Of a stretch of 64,000 bases of DNA, positions 1-11,000 are shown in pieces. This DNA comes from Imbricaverruca yamaguchii. Lineage: Eukaryota > Arthropoda > Thecostraca > Neoverrucidae. The notes below the pieces were generated by a model. The model saw only the letters and a list, made by a program, of their open reading frames with translations. It searched no databases and was not told where the DNA came from. How positions within the stretch are numbered: position 1 is the stretch's first letter; each line of letters opens with the position of its first letter. Made by a program: the position numbers and the translations under genes. The stretch covers positions 124,001 to 188,000 of the forward strand of contig JAOTOL010001559.1 in NCBI GenBank assembly GCA_034440575.1, written 5' to 3'.

Positions 1-705
1 CGGTATCGGGGTGGGACAGTGAGGTGTCAGCATTTCACAGGATGTTGCTGAACAACAACTGACTTGGCAGACGACGGCACTGTAGCCTCTGGTCTGGCGA
101 CACAGCGCCCGACACTCTAGCGACATACAACGTGAAATTCGCCACAGCCCACTGACAGCTGGTATAGACATCATTGACACGCCTGTCCATAGGGCTCCTA
201 CATCACTCACTGACGTCACGTCACTTCACATGGCATTCACCATCTGACGACGACGGCGGTGCGCGCCGGGGTACTGGGGGTCACCTTGGCTGTGACCGGG
301 ACGGCCGGTGGTTGTGGCTGGAAGCCAGGGCGAGCAATGTCCACTGGCCGACCTCGTCTGGGCGTCGGCCGATAGGTATGTGACGGAGGGACACAGGGTA
401 CGTGCCGCAAGCTTGTCGGCACCGGAACGGAGTCGGTAGGGGAATGAATTTACAGGACTTAGATGCCCCGAAAACTAACTTCGTTACAACGCCCCAGCAT
501 CACCCTTTTACATCCACAACACACTGCGCTGCGCCTACCAGCGCCGCCGCTTTGCCCATGATGCGGCGCCGCCATTGGGACCGTCTTGAAAAGTCGAGTT
601 GTCTTCCTAGGTTCAACAGAAGACAGAGGTCAATATCCGTAAGTCATCACCACGAGAGAGCAATGTTGCAATCAAGGGTGGATCCAGAAATTGTCATGAT
701 TGCCC
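1..705. other. unassigned GC-rich stretch
   Basis: No gene, domain or repeat could be recognised here. The sequence is richer in G+C than the AT-rich intergenic DNA elsewhere in the window. The open frames are short, overlap on both strands and show no protein-like composition. It ends where the first hAT-like element begins. Confidence 0.5.
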
Positions 706-2004
706 CAGTGGCGTCGCCAAGAAATTCTTCCAGGGGGCAAGATCGAAAGGGGGCCTCGTGCTCCCGGAAGGGGGCTTCCATTGTGTTAGGCCCTCCTATT
801 GTTTTTAGGCGCTTAGTATGGTTCGGAAATGGGACACATGATGGTATATAAATGTAATGTTTGTTCTTGGCATGGTTAATTATTTACTCAACACGCAAAA
901 GCATTGATTTTTTTTTGTCGCTGAAAACTGGGACATACCAAGGTACAAATAAGTGATATGTGGATAAATACCCAAGTGTCAAAACCAACCAACGTCTTAA
1001 TGCTTTTCCGAACAGAAGAATCTTTCTGCTGTCCTCTAGATTGCAGCGAGGCTGATGCTAAGCATATCTTTCGGAAATATCCCATTGATCAGCCTACCGT
1101 TATGTCCTCTAAGAATAACCGAATATAGCTAGATTCATCACTTCTGTTATGTATTACCACCAGCTTGATGCCCTAAGCAAAGCTTAAGCGATCATTTCTC
1201 CGTCCTAGGACGCTAATTTCGCGAAGGTGACAACAAGAAGTGGGTTACATTGATCTTCTGATCGGAATCTTAGGAATTTGCGAATTTTTATAACATTTGG
1301 TGCTGGCTGCAAGGTACCTGTCAAACAAGTAAAAATAACAAATTATTCGTGAAGGTATTCGGGCGCCTGGGATTTCAACCGCAATTTTGTCAAAGGGACC
1401 AACCGAAATGAAATGATTAGTGATCAACTAAATTCTTCTGTGGAGGGGCCTAATCTACCACTCTCTTTCCTGATTCGTCAGATTTCAACCCTAACTGCTT
1501 CACCCAATTCTGTGGTTTTATGTTGGTATCCCTTGATAAATCCCGATTTGTCATAATAATGCATGCTTTTCAGTGCCATACGGAATTTGTGAAGACATCT
1601 GGTAGCATGTTCAGTGCTCCAGAGCCATTTTCTTGAACCGGACATTTATTTTGTTGAATCCATTCTTATTCTGGAAAGCTCCAGCTTGATTTTTTTCGGA
1701 TACCGATTCGGTTTGTCTATTTTTCGTCCTGGGGGGCCTCCTTTTCATCCTGGGGGCCTCCTCACAATCTCTGTTCTATGTCTCTTATATGAACCTGATT
1801 ATATTTCCTGGGAGCCTCGTTGTCAGTCTTGGATCCTCCTTGACAGCATCATCTTCCGTCCCGTCGGGCTCTTTGCTCACCATTTTGTTCCATGCATTTC
1901 CGGATAGTGGTCTCCTCAGATTACGGTGGGCGTCCCCAAAAGTCTCAAAGCAAGGGGTGAAGACGATTGCCCCCACTGACCCTACCCCGGTGGCGACGTT
2001 CCTG
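706..2004 (+). mobile_element. hAT-like non-autonomous element, copy 1
   Basis: The left end reads CAGTGGCGTCGCCA and the right end (1991-2004) is its inverted counterpart with about 11 of 14 bases matching. The first 850 bp are closely similar to 2454-3110. Copy 1 has about 175 extra bases (about 976-1150) that are absent from copy 2. The last 80 bp (about 1925-2004) match the end of copy 2 (about 5765-5847), including a G-run, a short ATTGCCCC core and a C-run. No transposase is present. The terminal sequence pattern resembles hAT-superfamily ends. No 8-bp target duplication was found, so the class is tentative and the element may be eroded or nested. Confidence 0.5.
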
Positions 2005-2453
2005 TTCCGAAACCCCATATCATATCCACTGGCTTTCTTTTCCGGCTTAGGGCCTCCTCTTATTTCCTTGGGCCTCCCTTCCCGTATTGAGACTCCTTTG
2101 CAATGTCGGGGGCCTCCGTGCCACTTCTTGGCACTCTCTTGATGTATGGGGCCTCCTACCCTCCCCTAGCCGACTTCCTTTTCAAAATATGTGCTTCCTC
2201 TTGGAGGCGCATAATTTGTAGAATGTCCTTTTCTTCCTGGGGCCTCCTTTTCGTCATGGGGCCTCCTTTTCGTCCTGGGGTCTCCTTTTCGTCCTGGGGT
2301 CTCCTTTTCGTCCTGGGGTCTCCTTTTCGTCCTGGGGTCTCCTTTTCGTCCTGGGATCTCCTTTTCGTCCTAGGGTTTCCTTTTCGTCCTGGAGGTCTCC
2401 TTTTCGTCCTGGGGTCTCCTTTTCGTCCTGGGGTCTCCTTTTCGTCCTGGGGC
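2005..2453 (+). repeat. minisatellite and partial third copy of the hAT-like element
   Basis: Bases 2110-2260 align with 4966-5110 inside copy 2, including the GTGCCA...TTGACACTC-type segment and a CTTGG...GCATAATTTG segment. From about 2226 to 2452 there is a regular array of 19-20 bp units (TTTTCGTCCTGGGGTCTCC) that ends exactly at the terminal sequence of copy 2. This looks like the interior of an older copy that was cut by insertion of copy 2. Confidence 0.6.
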
Positions 2454-3304
2454 CAGTGGCGTCGCCACGAAATTCTTCCAGGGGTGCAAGGTCGAAAGGG
2501 GGCCTCCTGCCCCTGAAAGGGGCCTCCATTGTGTTAGGGACTCCTATTGTTTTTAATCCTTTAGTATGGGCCGGGAATGGGGAAACGTGGGTTAATATTA
2601 ATACATTGTTTGTTCTTGGCGTGGTGCATTATTTACTTAACACGCAATAGCAATAATTTTTTTTTCCGCTGAAGCCTGAGCCTTATCAAGGTATAAATAA
2701 GTAATATGTGGATAAATACCTAAGTTACCACCAGCTTGATTCCCTAAGCAAAGCTAAAGCGATCATTTCTCAGTCCTAGGGCGATAATTTCGCGATGCTG
2801 ACAACAAGAAGTGGTTTACATTAGTTTTCTGATGGGAACCTTAGGAATTTGCGAATTTGTCTAACATTTGGTGCTGGCTGCAAGGCACCTGTCAAATAAG
2901 CTAAAATAACAAATTATTCACGAACGCCTGGGATTTCGGGCGCTACTTTGTCAAAGGGGACCTATCGAAATGAAATGATTAGTGATCAACTGAATTCTCC
3001 TGTGGAGGGGCCTAATCTACCACTATCTTCCCTGATTCGTCGGACTTCAACCCCAGCTCCCCCACCCAATTCTACGGTTTTATTTTGGTATCCTGTGATA
3101 AATCAACTCATACTGCTGAAATTACACCTTTACCACAACAACCGGATCGGTATCCGAACATGTCAACCTGGAGCCCTCCAAAATAGAGAGGGATTCCCCC
3201 CAAAAATCAATGTCACGGTCAGTAAAATGGCTCTGGAGCACAAAACATATTACCACATGCCTTCACAAATTGCGTACGCCACCGAAAAAAACATACCGAA
3301 TCTT

Positions 3305-3900
3305 TAAAAAAAGGAGATGGGATGCAAATACAAGGCGCCAGGGTCTCGAAATGTCGGGCCGGAATTCGGACTTTTGAGATAAAAATACCAGAAAGATCCA
3401 CAAAAATCGCATTGGACCAAGAAAACTGGCATTGGGTACTCGGAACTACGCGCCTGGGAGCGATAAGTCAGTCTGGGACACAGGAAAATTGCATCGAAGC
3501 CCCAAAGCCGAATTAGGGCCCACAAATGCGCGTTAGAAGCCCCAAATAAACACAGCGGGACTCCAAGAGCACAACGGGGGCGAAAATACAACTGACTCTC
3601 TAAAGTACACAATCTCCCAAAAAGCGACAGGGCCTTAACACATGCGTTGCAGCCTTAAATAAACATACATAGAGCTCTAAAAAAAATACACCGGAAGCCC
3701 GCAAGGCACGCAGGGACCATGCTAACGCACAAGGGTCTGAAAAAGTGGTTGAAACCACAAAAGGCAAAATGGTTCCAAATGGAACAAAAAAACCATGACC
3801 TGTATAAACATATCGGGATATCCGATAGCGCCCTGACACGTAAAAATATCCTCGGTGCATTATAAGCAACAAAGCCCTAAAACGAGCATGTGTTTAGAAA
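3305..3900 (-). repeat. degenerate tandem repeat, inverted relative to 4440-4830
   Basis: Read on the minus strand, two blocks match the plus strand of 4600-4760. One contains GTTTATTTAAGGCTGCAACG (about 3630-3665). The other contains CCCGTTGTGCTCTTGG (about 3545-3580). Between them a loose period of about 30 bases (GCCCC...A-rich...) can be followed. The two arms flank about 540 bp of unrelated sequence, so the unit is a possible foldback. Confidence 0.5.
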
Positions 3901-4439
3901 GTATACTAAACCCCTAACTTAAATTTAAAATATATTACCCGTCACTTTGAAATATAACATTTCCAAATTTCAGGCATTCCAGTTCATATCACCCGGTCGC
4001 CACGACGCCAACGTCCGTGCACGTCCACACTCATCTTGCACATTCGGTGCATTCTCCACACTTCGTGCGACGCTACGGTTTCTGCTAGGCGTTCTGCCTT
4101 TTGCTAATAACTGCCACATGATATATGTTCACGCTATATTTGACGTGCTGGAATGCTTAGTATGGGCGTCCGTTGCGAAAAGTCGAGTAATTCAATTCGA
4201 TCATCATTATCATCATTAATTCCCTACCTCCCACATTTTTTGCTAGCTATGAAATGCAGATTCCGTTCAGCTTTGATGCACCCGATATATTTGCTGCTAT
4301 CCTCCCAGAATGGCTATCGAACCAATGCCCTTCCTCAGTGTTCTTTGTTGGACCCTCCGCGTCTTTCTGCGCTGCGGCCTAATGCACTTTGGAAACCCCT
4401 CCTCGTTTTGGTGTTTTTTTAGGGGGAGGGGGCACCGAT

Positions 4440-4830
4440 GACTTTTTTACGCGTCAGGGCGTTTTCGAAGATCCCGATGTCTCCATTTAACGCCCGGTGC
4501 TTTTGTTCGTTGTCGAACCATGTTGACATTTGCGGCCCAGCCTCATTTTCAGGCCCTGATGCTTCCTTATGACCTCTGTGTGCCTTGAGAGCTTCTTGTG
4601 TATCCTTTTAGACGTCCAGGTATGTTTATTTATGGCTGCAACGCATGTGTTAAGGCCCTGTCGCTTTTTAGGAGACTATGTGCGTTTTGGAGGGCCAGTT
4701 GGATTGTTGGCCCCCGTTGTGCTCTTGGGTTCCTGTTATGTTTATTTGGGGCTTCTGACGACATTTGTTGTGCTCCAGTACGATTCTGTGGCTTCGGTGT
4801 GGTGTTTTTTTTAGACCCAGCGCGAAGCTA
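4440..4830 (+). repeat. degenerate tandem repeat, partner arm
   Basis: This plus-strand arm matches the inverted arm at 3305-3900. Its units have a loose period near 30 bases with recurring GGCCC and GTGC...TTTT words. It runs directly into the 21-bp minisatellite. Open frames through it are by-products of the repeat. Confidence 0.5.
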
Positions 4831-4832
4831 GA

Positions 4833-5760
4833 ATCTCCTTTTCTTCCTGGGCGCTTCCTTTTCGTCATGAGGGCCTCCTTTTCGTCCCGGGGCCTCCTTC
4901 TCGTCCATAGGGCCTCCTCGTCCAGGGGCCTCCTTCTCGTTCCAGAGGCCTCCTTGTCGTCCTGGGGGCCTCCGTGCCAATTGTTGACACTCTTAATCCC
5001 TGGGGACTACGACTATCTCCTAGGTGACTGCTTTTCTCAAATTATGGGCCTCCTCTTGGTGGCCGATAATTTGGAGAATCCCCTTTTCGTCCTGGGGGCC
5101 TCCTTTTCGTCCTGGGGGCCTCCTTTTCGTCCTGGCGGGCATCCTTTTCGTCCTGGGGGCCTCCTTCTTGTCCCGGGGGCCTCCGTTTCGTCCTGTTGGC
5201 CTCCCTTTCGTCCTGGGGACTCCTTTTCACCATTGGTGCCCCTTTTCGTCCTGAAGGACTCCTTTTCGTCACGGGGCCTCCTTTTAATCCTGGAGGGCCT
5301 CCTTTTCGTCCTGGAGGGCCTCCTTTTCGTACTGGGGGCCTCCTCGTCCTGGGGACCTTCTTCTCGTCATGGGGCCTCCTTTTCGTCTTGGGGGGCTCCT
5401 TTTCGTCGTGGGGCTAACTTTTCATCCCGGGGGCCTCCTTTTCATCCTGGAGGGCCTACTTTTCATCCAGGAGGGCCTCGTTTTCGTCCTGGGGGCCTCG
5501 TTTTCGTCCTGGGGACCTCTATTTCGTTCTGGGGCCTCCATTTCGTCCCGGGGGTCTCCTTTTCGTCATGGGGCGTCACTTTGGCCCTGTGGCCTCCTGT
5601 TCGTCCTGGGGGCTTCCTTTTCGTCCGGTGGGCCTCCATTTCATCCTGTGGGCGTACTTTTCGTCCAAGGGGGACCTCCTTTCCATCCCAGGGGACCTCC
5701 TTTTGGTCCTGGGCAGCCTCCTTTTCGTCCTGGGGACCTCTATTTCGTCCTGGTGGCCTT
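4833..5760 (+). repeat. 20-21 bp minisatellite array
   Basis: About 40 imperfect units of the type GGGGGCCTCCTTTTCGTCCT are arranged head to tail. Because many units are 21 bp long (seven codons), all frames stay open for long stretches and yield repetitive PFRPGG, LLFVLG or SFSSWG translations. No protein is inferred. The same unit occurs at about 1720-1770 and 2226-2452. Confidence 0.9.
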
Positions 5761-5847
5761 CTCAAATTTCAGGGGGCGGCACCCCCAGTCTCACGGCAGG
5801 GGGGCAATTGCCCCTCTGCCCCCCCCCCCCCTGTGGTGACACCCCTG

Positions 5848-6915
5848 GGTTGCACTTGTCTGAAGGGGCGTAATTTCTTTGCAGGGGTGCCACTGCGAAA
5901 GCACATGCAGGGGCGCATCTTGCTGCAAAATTTGAGGTAGCGGGATACACTTGGCCCTTCCTTGGAAGTAGATGCTTTTTTCTCTCAAAGGTCTGGCTGA
6001 AAAAAATCGAGCGGGTGTACTGTAACTTTTCAAAGCGGCGCCTTTTCCCAGCCTTAGGAACGACACTTTCTACGAAGGGGACACGTGCCGAGTGCCACAC
6101 CCTTTATCCTCCTGGTTGTCATTGCATCGGAGTGCGTCCCCGAAAACAGGAAAGTACAGCAGATTATTGGATGTACCTAATTACTACACTAAAACCATCG
6201 TCCAATATGATATGTTTTCCTTCTACAAGAGGGCAACGTTTAACATACTTACAGCATGACTAATGGTGATGTGAAATCGGGCCAATCACATACATGATGC
6301 TAAATGTTCATAGGCAGTGACAAGGAGTTAAATTTGCTAATTTGGCGGAACCGTTCGTCCCCAAAATGTCATGGAAAATCTGAAAACCAGACATGGAAAA
6401 GAAGGGGTTGTAAGAATTATTTTGTGAACCCTACACAGATGATATCGATGGTGCTGAAGTTGAATTGTGTTCGTAAGAAATTGTTTGTTTTGGTGTCGGA
6501 TTAGTTCAGGAAATTAATAGGCGAGTGAGGTATTATGGAATAGGCAGTAGCAGGTAATGAACACGGGGGAACGCAACGTCAATGGGCAATCACGGAGGCC
6601 GGGCTTACCTTTCGATTACTTCAGGTAGTCACAGCACTCTGTGAATATTGATCCACTTTGATGCTAGAGTTTTGTGAGCCCTCGCACCGGTAAGTTATAG
6701 TTGACTGGTAGTCGTAGTCGTAGTTTGGTCAGTCCAAGCGTTCGTCCCACGCGCTTACGCAGCACGCACTCCACGCCTTCTTGCGTCTCACTGCCGAGGC
6801 CGACCACTGCTCACGTGTCGCGGCCGACGCTGACAAAGCGCCGACCCGTATGAGTCACTGTAACGTGACCCCGAAGGTGACCGCTCGAAGCCAAGCAGCC
6901 CGGCCCTCCTGCCCC
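5848..6915. other. intergenic stretch between hAT-like and BEL/Pao elements
   Basis: No gene was recognised. The right part (about 6650-6915) is G+C-rich and contains a small TAGTCG repeat near 6710. It could be unshared LTR flank or older host DNA. Nothing else could be supported. Confidence 0.4.
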
Positions 6916-7074
6916 TGACGGGATCGAAGGACGGGACACCATTCGAGTTTGGATAGTATGGTGGCACTATAATGTTGTGGTTGCAATGATGATTAGTGGC
7001 ATTTTAATGTCTGTATGCATTTTACACTTGTATTTCAAATGCTGTGATTAATATGTGCGCGCAGAATTCTCGCA
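6916..7074 (-). repeat. BEL/Pao 3' LTR
   Basis: This 159-bp copy matches 16520-16678 at all but one or two positions. On the minus strand it starts TGCGAGAATTC and ends GATCCCGTCA, giving the usual TG...CA limits. The shared region extends three bases further on the inner/outer side (GGG in both), so the exact 3' limit is uncertain by a few bases. Confidence 0.8.
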
Positions 7075-7083
7075 CCCTCCCGC
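7075..7083 (-). promoter_or_regulatory. polypurine tract
   Basis: The minus strand reads GCGGGAGGG directly before the TG of the 3' LTR. This is the position at which plus-strand DNA synthesis is primed in LTR retrotransposons. It supports the chosen LTR start. Confidence 0.75.
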
Positions 7084-7089
7084 AAACAG

Positions 7090-7111
7090 ATGCTAAACTC
7101 GAGTTTAGCAT
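7090..7111. repeat. perfect 22-bp palindrome next to the polypurine tract
   Basis: Two 11-base arms (ATGCTAAACTC and its complement) meet without a spacer around a CTCGAG centre. The palindrome lies six bases inside the polypurine tract, in the untranslated 3' part of the BEL/Pao element. Its role is unknown. Confidence 0.85.
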
Positions 7112-7160
7112 AGAAATGGAAGTGTCTATGCATTGTGCCATGTGTGTAGTCGATGACCTT

Positions 7161-7958
7161 CTATATGCTGCCGGCTAAAGCCAGGCCCTTCACCAACTTG
7201 TCCTGTCGGATGGCTGCTTCCCGTCTAGGTTGCCTGACAGCTGACTCGTCTCTCAGTTGAACGCTCTGTATGGGATCATCTGTTTGGTGAGAAGTGTCTG
7301 TGGGTGGACTCTGTCCTGTGTGGGTGCACTGAATTTCGAGAGGGTAGAGATGTGCTACAGAGTAGCGAGTCGTTTGGCCGGTGCTTGTCTTCAGTAGGAC
7401 TTGCCGTACACGACCATCATCTCCGTGAAGCAGCTTCAGAACTCTTCCCAGATGCCAGAAGACTCTTGGCTTGTTCTTTGTGCTGATAAGCACGATATCT
7501 CCGACTGCGATCTTGTCCTCCCAGGCAGTCTGAAAAACCTCCCGGGCTGTCTCACGGAGGCCGAGCAAGTAGTGACCATACCACATGTTCTTGTAGTGTT
7601 CGAGTAGTTTCTGTTGTTCTTGCAGTGTGTGATTCAGCTGCTGATGAACTTCCTCAGCGGTCGACATCCACAGAGGATCGTGTTCGTCAGAACTATCCAC
7701 TAGCTGGAGTCTTGGGTTCGTATGAAGCTTGAGAATCTTGTTTGGAGTCAGAGGCTCGATTTCATCAAGGTCGCTGTGCACATACGTGATCGGTCGACTG
7801 TTGACGATGTTCTGGATTTCACTCAGTTGGGTAAGCAGCTCGTAGTAGTCCAGTTTTGCTCGTCCTACCACTTTGTAAAGACACTGTTTCACAGTCTTGA
7901 TCTGTCTCTCATAGACTCCTCCTACCCAGCTGGCGTAGACGGGTATCGTGCTGTGCTT
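7161..7958 (-). pseudogene. BEL/Pao integrase, C-terminal part (3' of the insertion)
   Basis: This frame holds the end of the integrase catalytic core, with GGVYERQIKTVKQ carrying the catalytic glutamate. It is followed by the long Pao-type C-terminal region (NSRPITYV, LTPNKIL, WEDKIAVGDIVLI, WHLGRVL). The role in the intact element is joining cDNA to chromosomal DNA. The frame starts exactly at the junction with the inserted non-LTR element and is the continuation of the frame at 11724-13315 once the 3,765-bp insert and one 5-bp duplication are ignored. It cannot be expressed as a full enzyme here. It ends at a stop 77 bp before the polypurine tract. Confidence 0.9.
7954..7958. repeat. target-site duplication, left copy
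   Basis: TGCTT borders the 3' end of the non-LTR element and recurs at 11724-11728 at its 5' end. Removing the element and one copy restores an uninterrupted integrase reading frame, so the duplication is well supported. Confidence 0.85.
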
Positions 7959-8096
7959 CAAGTCAAGTCATGTATTTGGGTACTTCCACGTGGTGGCTGT
8001 TCTGCACCCAGACATTGTTGCGTGAGCACATCCGGTAGAGAACATTGCATCAGAAACATTTCGAACATACAGCGCACAAAGACCTCTATAGTAAGA

Positions 8097-11000
8097 CTAG
8101 CGACTCTGCGCTAAAGCACCTTTCAATGCAGAGCGACTCGGTGCTTGCCTGGTGACTGGTGGTAGCCTATTCCAAGCGACCGCGGCGCGGTATGAAAAAC
8201 CTCGCTGGGTCTGCGTGAGTCGACATCTTGTGAGATGAAGCTCACCGACTGACCCAGCTCTGGTCTCCCTCTGCGATACTTGTGACCGCCAGGTAAACAT
8301 TCTTCGTACAGCTTCCGGGCATTGCCTAATGCACATGGCTCTGTATACCTGGATGCAATCGTGCTCCCGAACCATCTCTGCAAGCGTTAGCCATCCTAAT
8401 GACACGAGTGCAGGGGACACGTGCTCGTTGCGGCGCACTCCGGTGACTAGTCGCGCGGCAAAGTTGATGCACTTTTGCACGCGATGCAGACGGCACTGAG
8501 CGGCTCCACCCCAGAGAGATAGACAATAAAGTATGTGAGGAAAAACGTGGAGCTGGACTAAGAGCTTGAGGACATCCGTGGTGAAATGTTGGCGAAATTT
8601 GTATAGGGATGCTATGATGGCATTGCATTTGCGCACAACCATGGATATGTGAGAATCCCAACTAAGTTGCTGGTCGAGGAGAACACCTAAGACTTTAACG
8701 GTGGGACGTGGGGTTATCGTGGAATCTGATAGAGTGATCTGGAAGTTCGCTGCCTTTTTTAATGACGCCTTGGTGCCAAAGAGGGTGAATTGAGTTTTGT
8801 CCTGGTTCATCCTTAGACTGTTGGACTGAAACCAATTTTGTAGACTAGATATGGATTCCTCGACGCGTGCCTTGAGGCTGGATAAGTCGGTGACGTTGGG
8901 TAGAGAATGATCTAGGAGCTGGGTATCGTCGGCATAGGATATTAGGCGGCCATGAGGGAGGAAAGAGGACAGGTCGTTGATGAAGATGAGAAAGAGGATT
9001 GGCCCGATGATGGAGCCTTGTGCCACGCCATGAGTCAGATGAAGGATGGAGGAGCCTCCGTTCACCGTCTGCTTCCGGTCGCTGAGGTAGCTGCGGAACC
9101 ATTCAATCGACTGCACGCCATACCATCCGAGCTTGGTCAGGAGGACACTATGATCGACGCTGTCGAAGGCTTTGCTGAGGTCTATCGTTGTTAGCGACGC
9201 GACGTGGCCCTTGTCTACAATCTGTTGCATCCATTCGACAGCATCAAGCATGGCGTCCTCCGTACAGTGGTTCGGTCGGTAGGCGTACTGTAAAGGCGAG
9301 AGTGCATGATTGTCATGCAGGTACGACACCAATTGCATGGAGACGACCTTTTCCGTGATTTTGGAGAGTACAGACAAAATTGAGATTGGTCTAAAATTGC
9401 TAAGATCAGAGCGATCGCCTGACTTAAAGATTGGTGTGACACGGGCGATTTTCCATGCAGTGGGGAAGGTCTGCGTGGTAATAGAACAGTTAATGAGATG
9501 GAGCAGATGTGGGCCGATGACAGCGAAGCACTTTTTGATTGCGTGGAGAGGGACTCCGTCGACTCCGACTGCTCTGGATGAACTCATTCGCCCTATCGCA
9601 TTTGAGAGCTCAGGTAGAGTGGCAGGGTGCAGCGTCAGCGCCGACGCGCACACTCTGGGCGGTCGGGGACCATGTTTGGGGCTACCGTCGCGCACCACCT
9701 CCGCCGCTATACGTGCGCCAACCTCTGCGAAATGCAAATTGAACTCGTCTGCACGGGCTAACACATCTTCAACACTGTCGGTGGGTTCCTCTGTCGGTCG
9801 GAATGCAAACTCTTTCAAACGGCGCCAAAACTCCCGTCGGTTAGTCAGCAGACCACCGCACAGGAACTCGCGCCGGGCTTGGATAAGTTTGCTTTTCAGG
9901 CGGTTTCGGCTCTGTTGATAAGTTTTTCGTGCTTCCGGTGTTCTGGATGTCTCCCACTCTCTTCTCGCTGCGTCGCGCTCCTCCATGGCTGACGTGAGCT
10001 CGGCATTATCTCGGAGCCACGGACAGTGCGGATGACGCCGTGTCACGGTGATGAGCGGGCAGTGCTCATCTATGGCCGCGTTCCAAACCATCATGAGGGC
10101 CGCCAGCTTCCTATCAACGTCGGTAGCCTCGTAGAGTGGCCCCCAATCAGTGGTCAATAGGCTCAGACAAAGAGCATTCCAGTCCACGCGTCTCCACGGC
10201 CTGGTGGTGACGGGGGCGGAGCGCGTTGGGCGCTGTCTGCGGATCTGAGCGTTAATGATAATTGGCTGGTGATCTGCTATTGGATCCGGGAGTACAATTG
10301 CGGGTGTGGAGAGGTCTGTGATGTTCGTTATGATGAGGTCCAGTAGCGAGGGTGTAGGGAGGAGGTGAGTTGGCTGCATCACCAGCTGTTTGAGGCTCAG
10401 GTCGTTCAAGACGTTTTTCAAGCTGCGGGCGTTGGAGTTGTCCGCGTCCATATTGATATTTAGGTCCCCCAGTGCCACGACTGGCTTGTTTGTGGAGACC
10501 GCCGCCTGGAGCTGCTGCTCTATGAGCCCCAACCCTCTGGTGACGGATGCGCTGGGTGGCCGGTAGATGGCGCCGACGATCGCAGTTCGCCGGCCGGCTC
10601 CCGTCACTGAGAGCCAGAGCGACTCGACTGCGGAGTCGGCGCCGCCAATGTCCAGTCTCGTGACTCGGAAGTGTTCGCGGGTTAGTATGGCGACTCCTCC
10701 GCCTCGCAATGCGGCGCGGGATCCCGACGGCGCTATGCGGTCACATCTGGTGATTCGGTAACCAGGAATGACCAACACTCTGCCGGTGATTTCTGTCCGT
10801 AGCCAGGTCTCGGAGACGCATAGTATGTCCAGTTGGTGCCTGTCCAATAGCAGGTTCACCTCGTCCAGTCTTGGTACTGATGACCTGGCGTTAATATGTC
10901 CCAACTTGTAGTATTTCCCGGTGCCGCTTGATGGTTGTCTTTGTGGGCGAGCCGGGGGGCACTCTACACGTCGGGGGACTTCCCCAGTGCCAGGAGTGGT

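Larger units (their letters stand above)
2454..5847 (+). mobile_element. hAT-like non-autonomous element, copy 2
   Basis: It starts with the same 14-base end as copy 1 (2454-2467) and ends with TGGTGACACCCCTG (5834-5847), the inverse of the left end at 11 of 14 positions. Parts in order are: a 650-bp region shared with copy 1 (2454-3110), a private middle with degenerate inverted segments (about 3300-4830), a long minisatellite (4833-5760), and the shared G/C-rich right end. No transposase frame is present. Flanking 8-mers do not match, so no target duplication supports the ends. Confidence 0.5.

Noticed and set aside
2254..2529. Lys/Glu/Arg-rich frame on the minus strand
   Set aside because: It is the reverse strand of the TTTTCGTCCTGGGG minisatellite and has no independent coding evidence.
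4765..5940. 391-codon open frame on the plus strand
   Set aside because: It is an artefact of the 21-bp minisatellite. Several frames on both strands are open at once and translate to the same repetitive words.
9310..9918. 202-codon plus-strand frame
   Set aside because: It is antisense to the CR1-like ORF2, and its mirror appears opposite the second copy as well. The protein on the other strand is clearly the real one.
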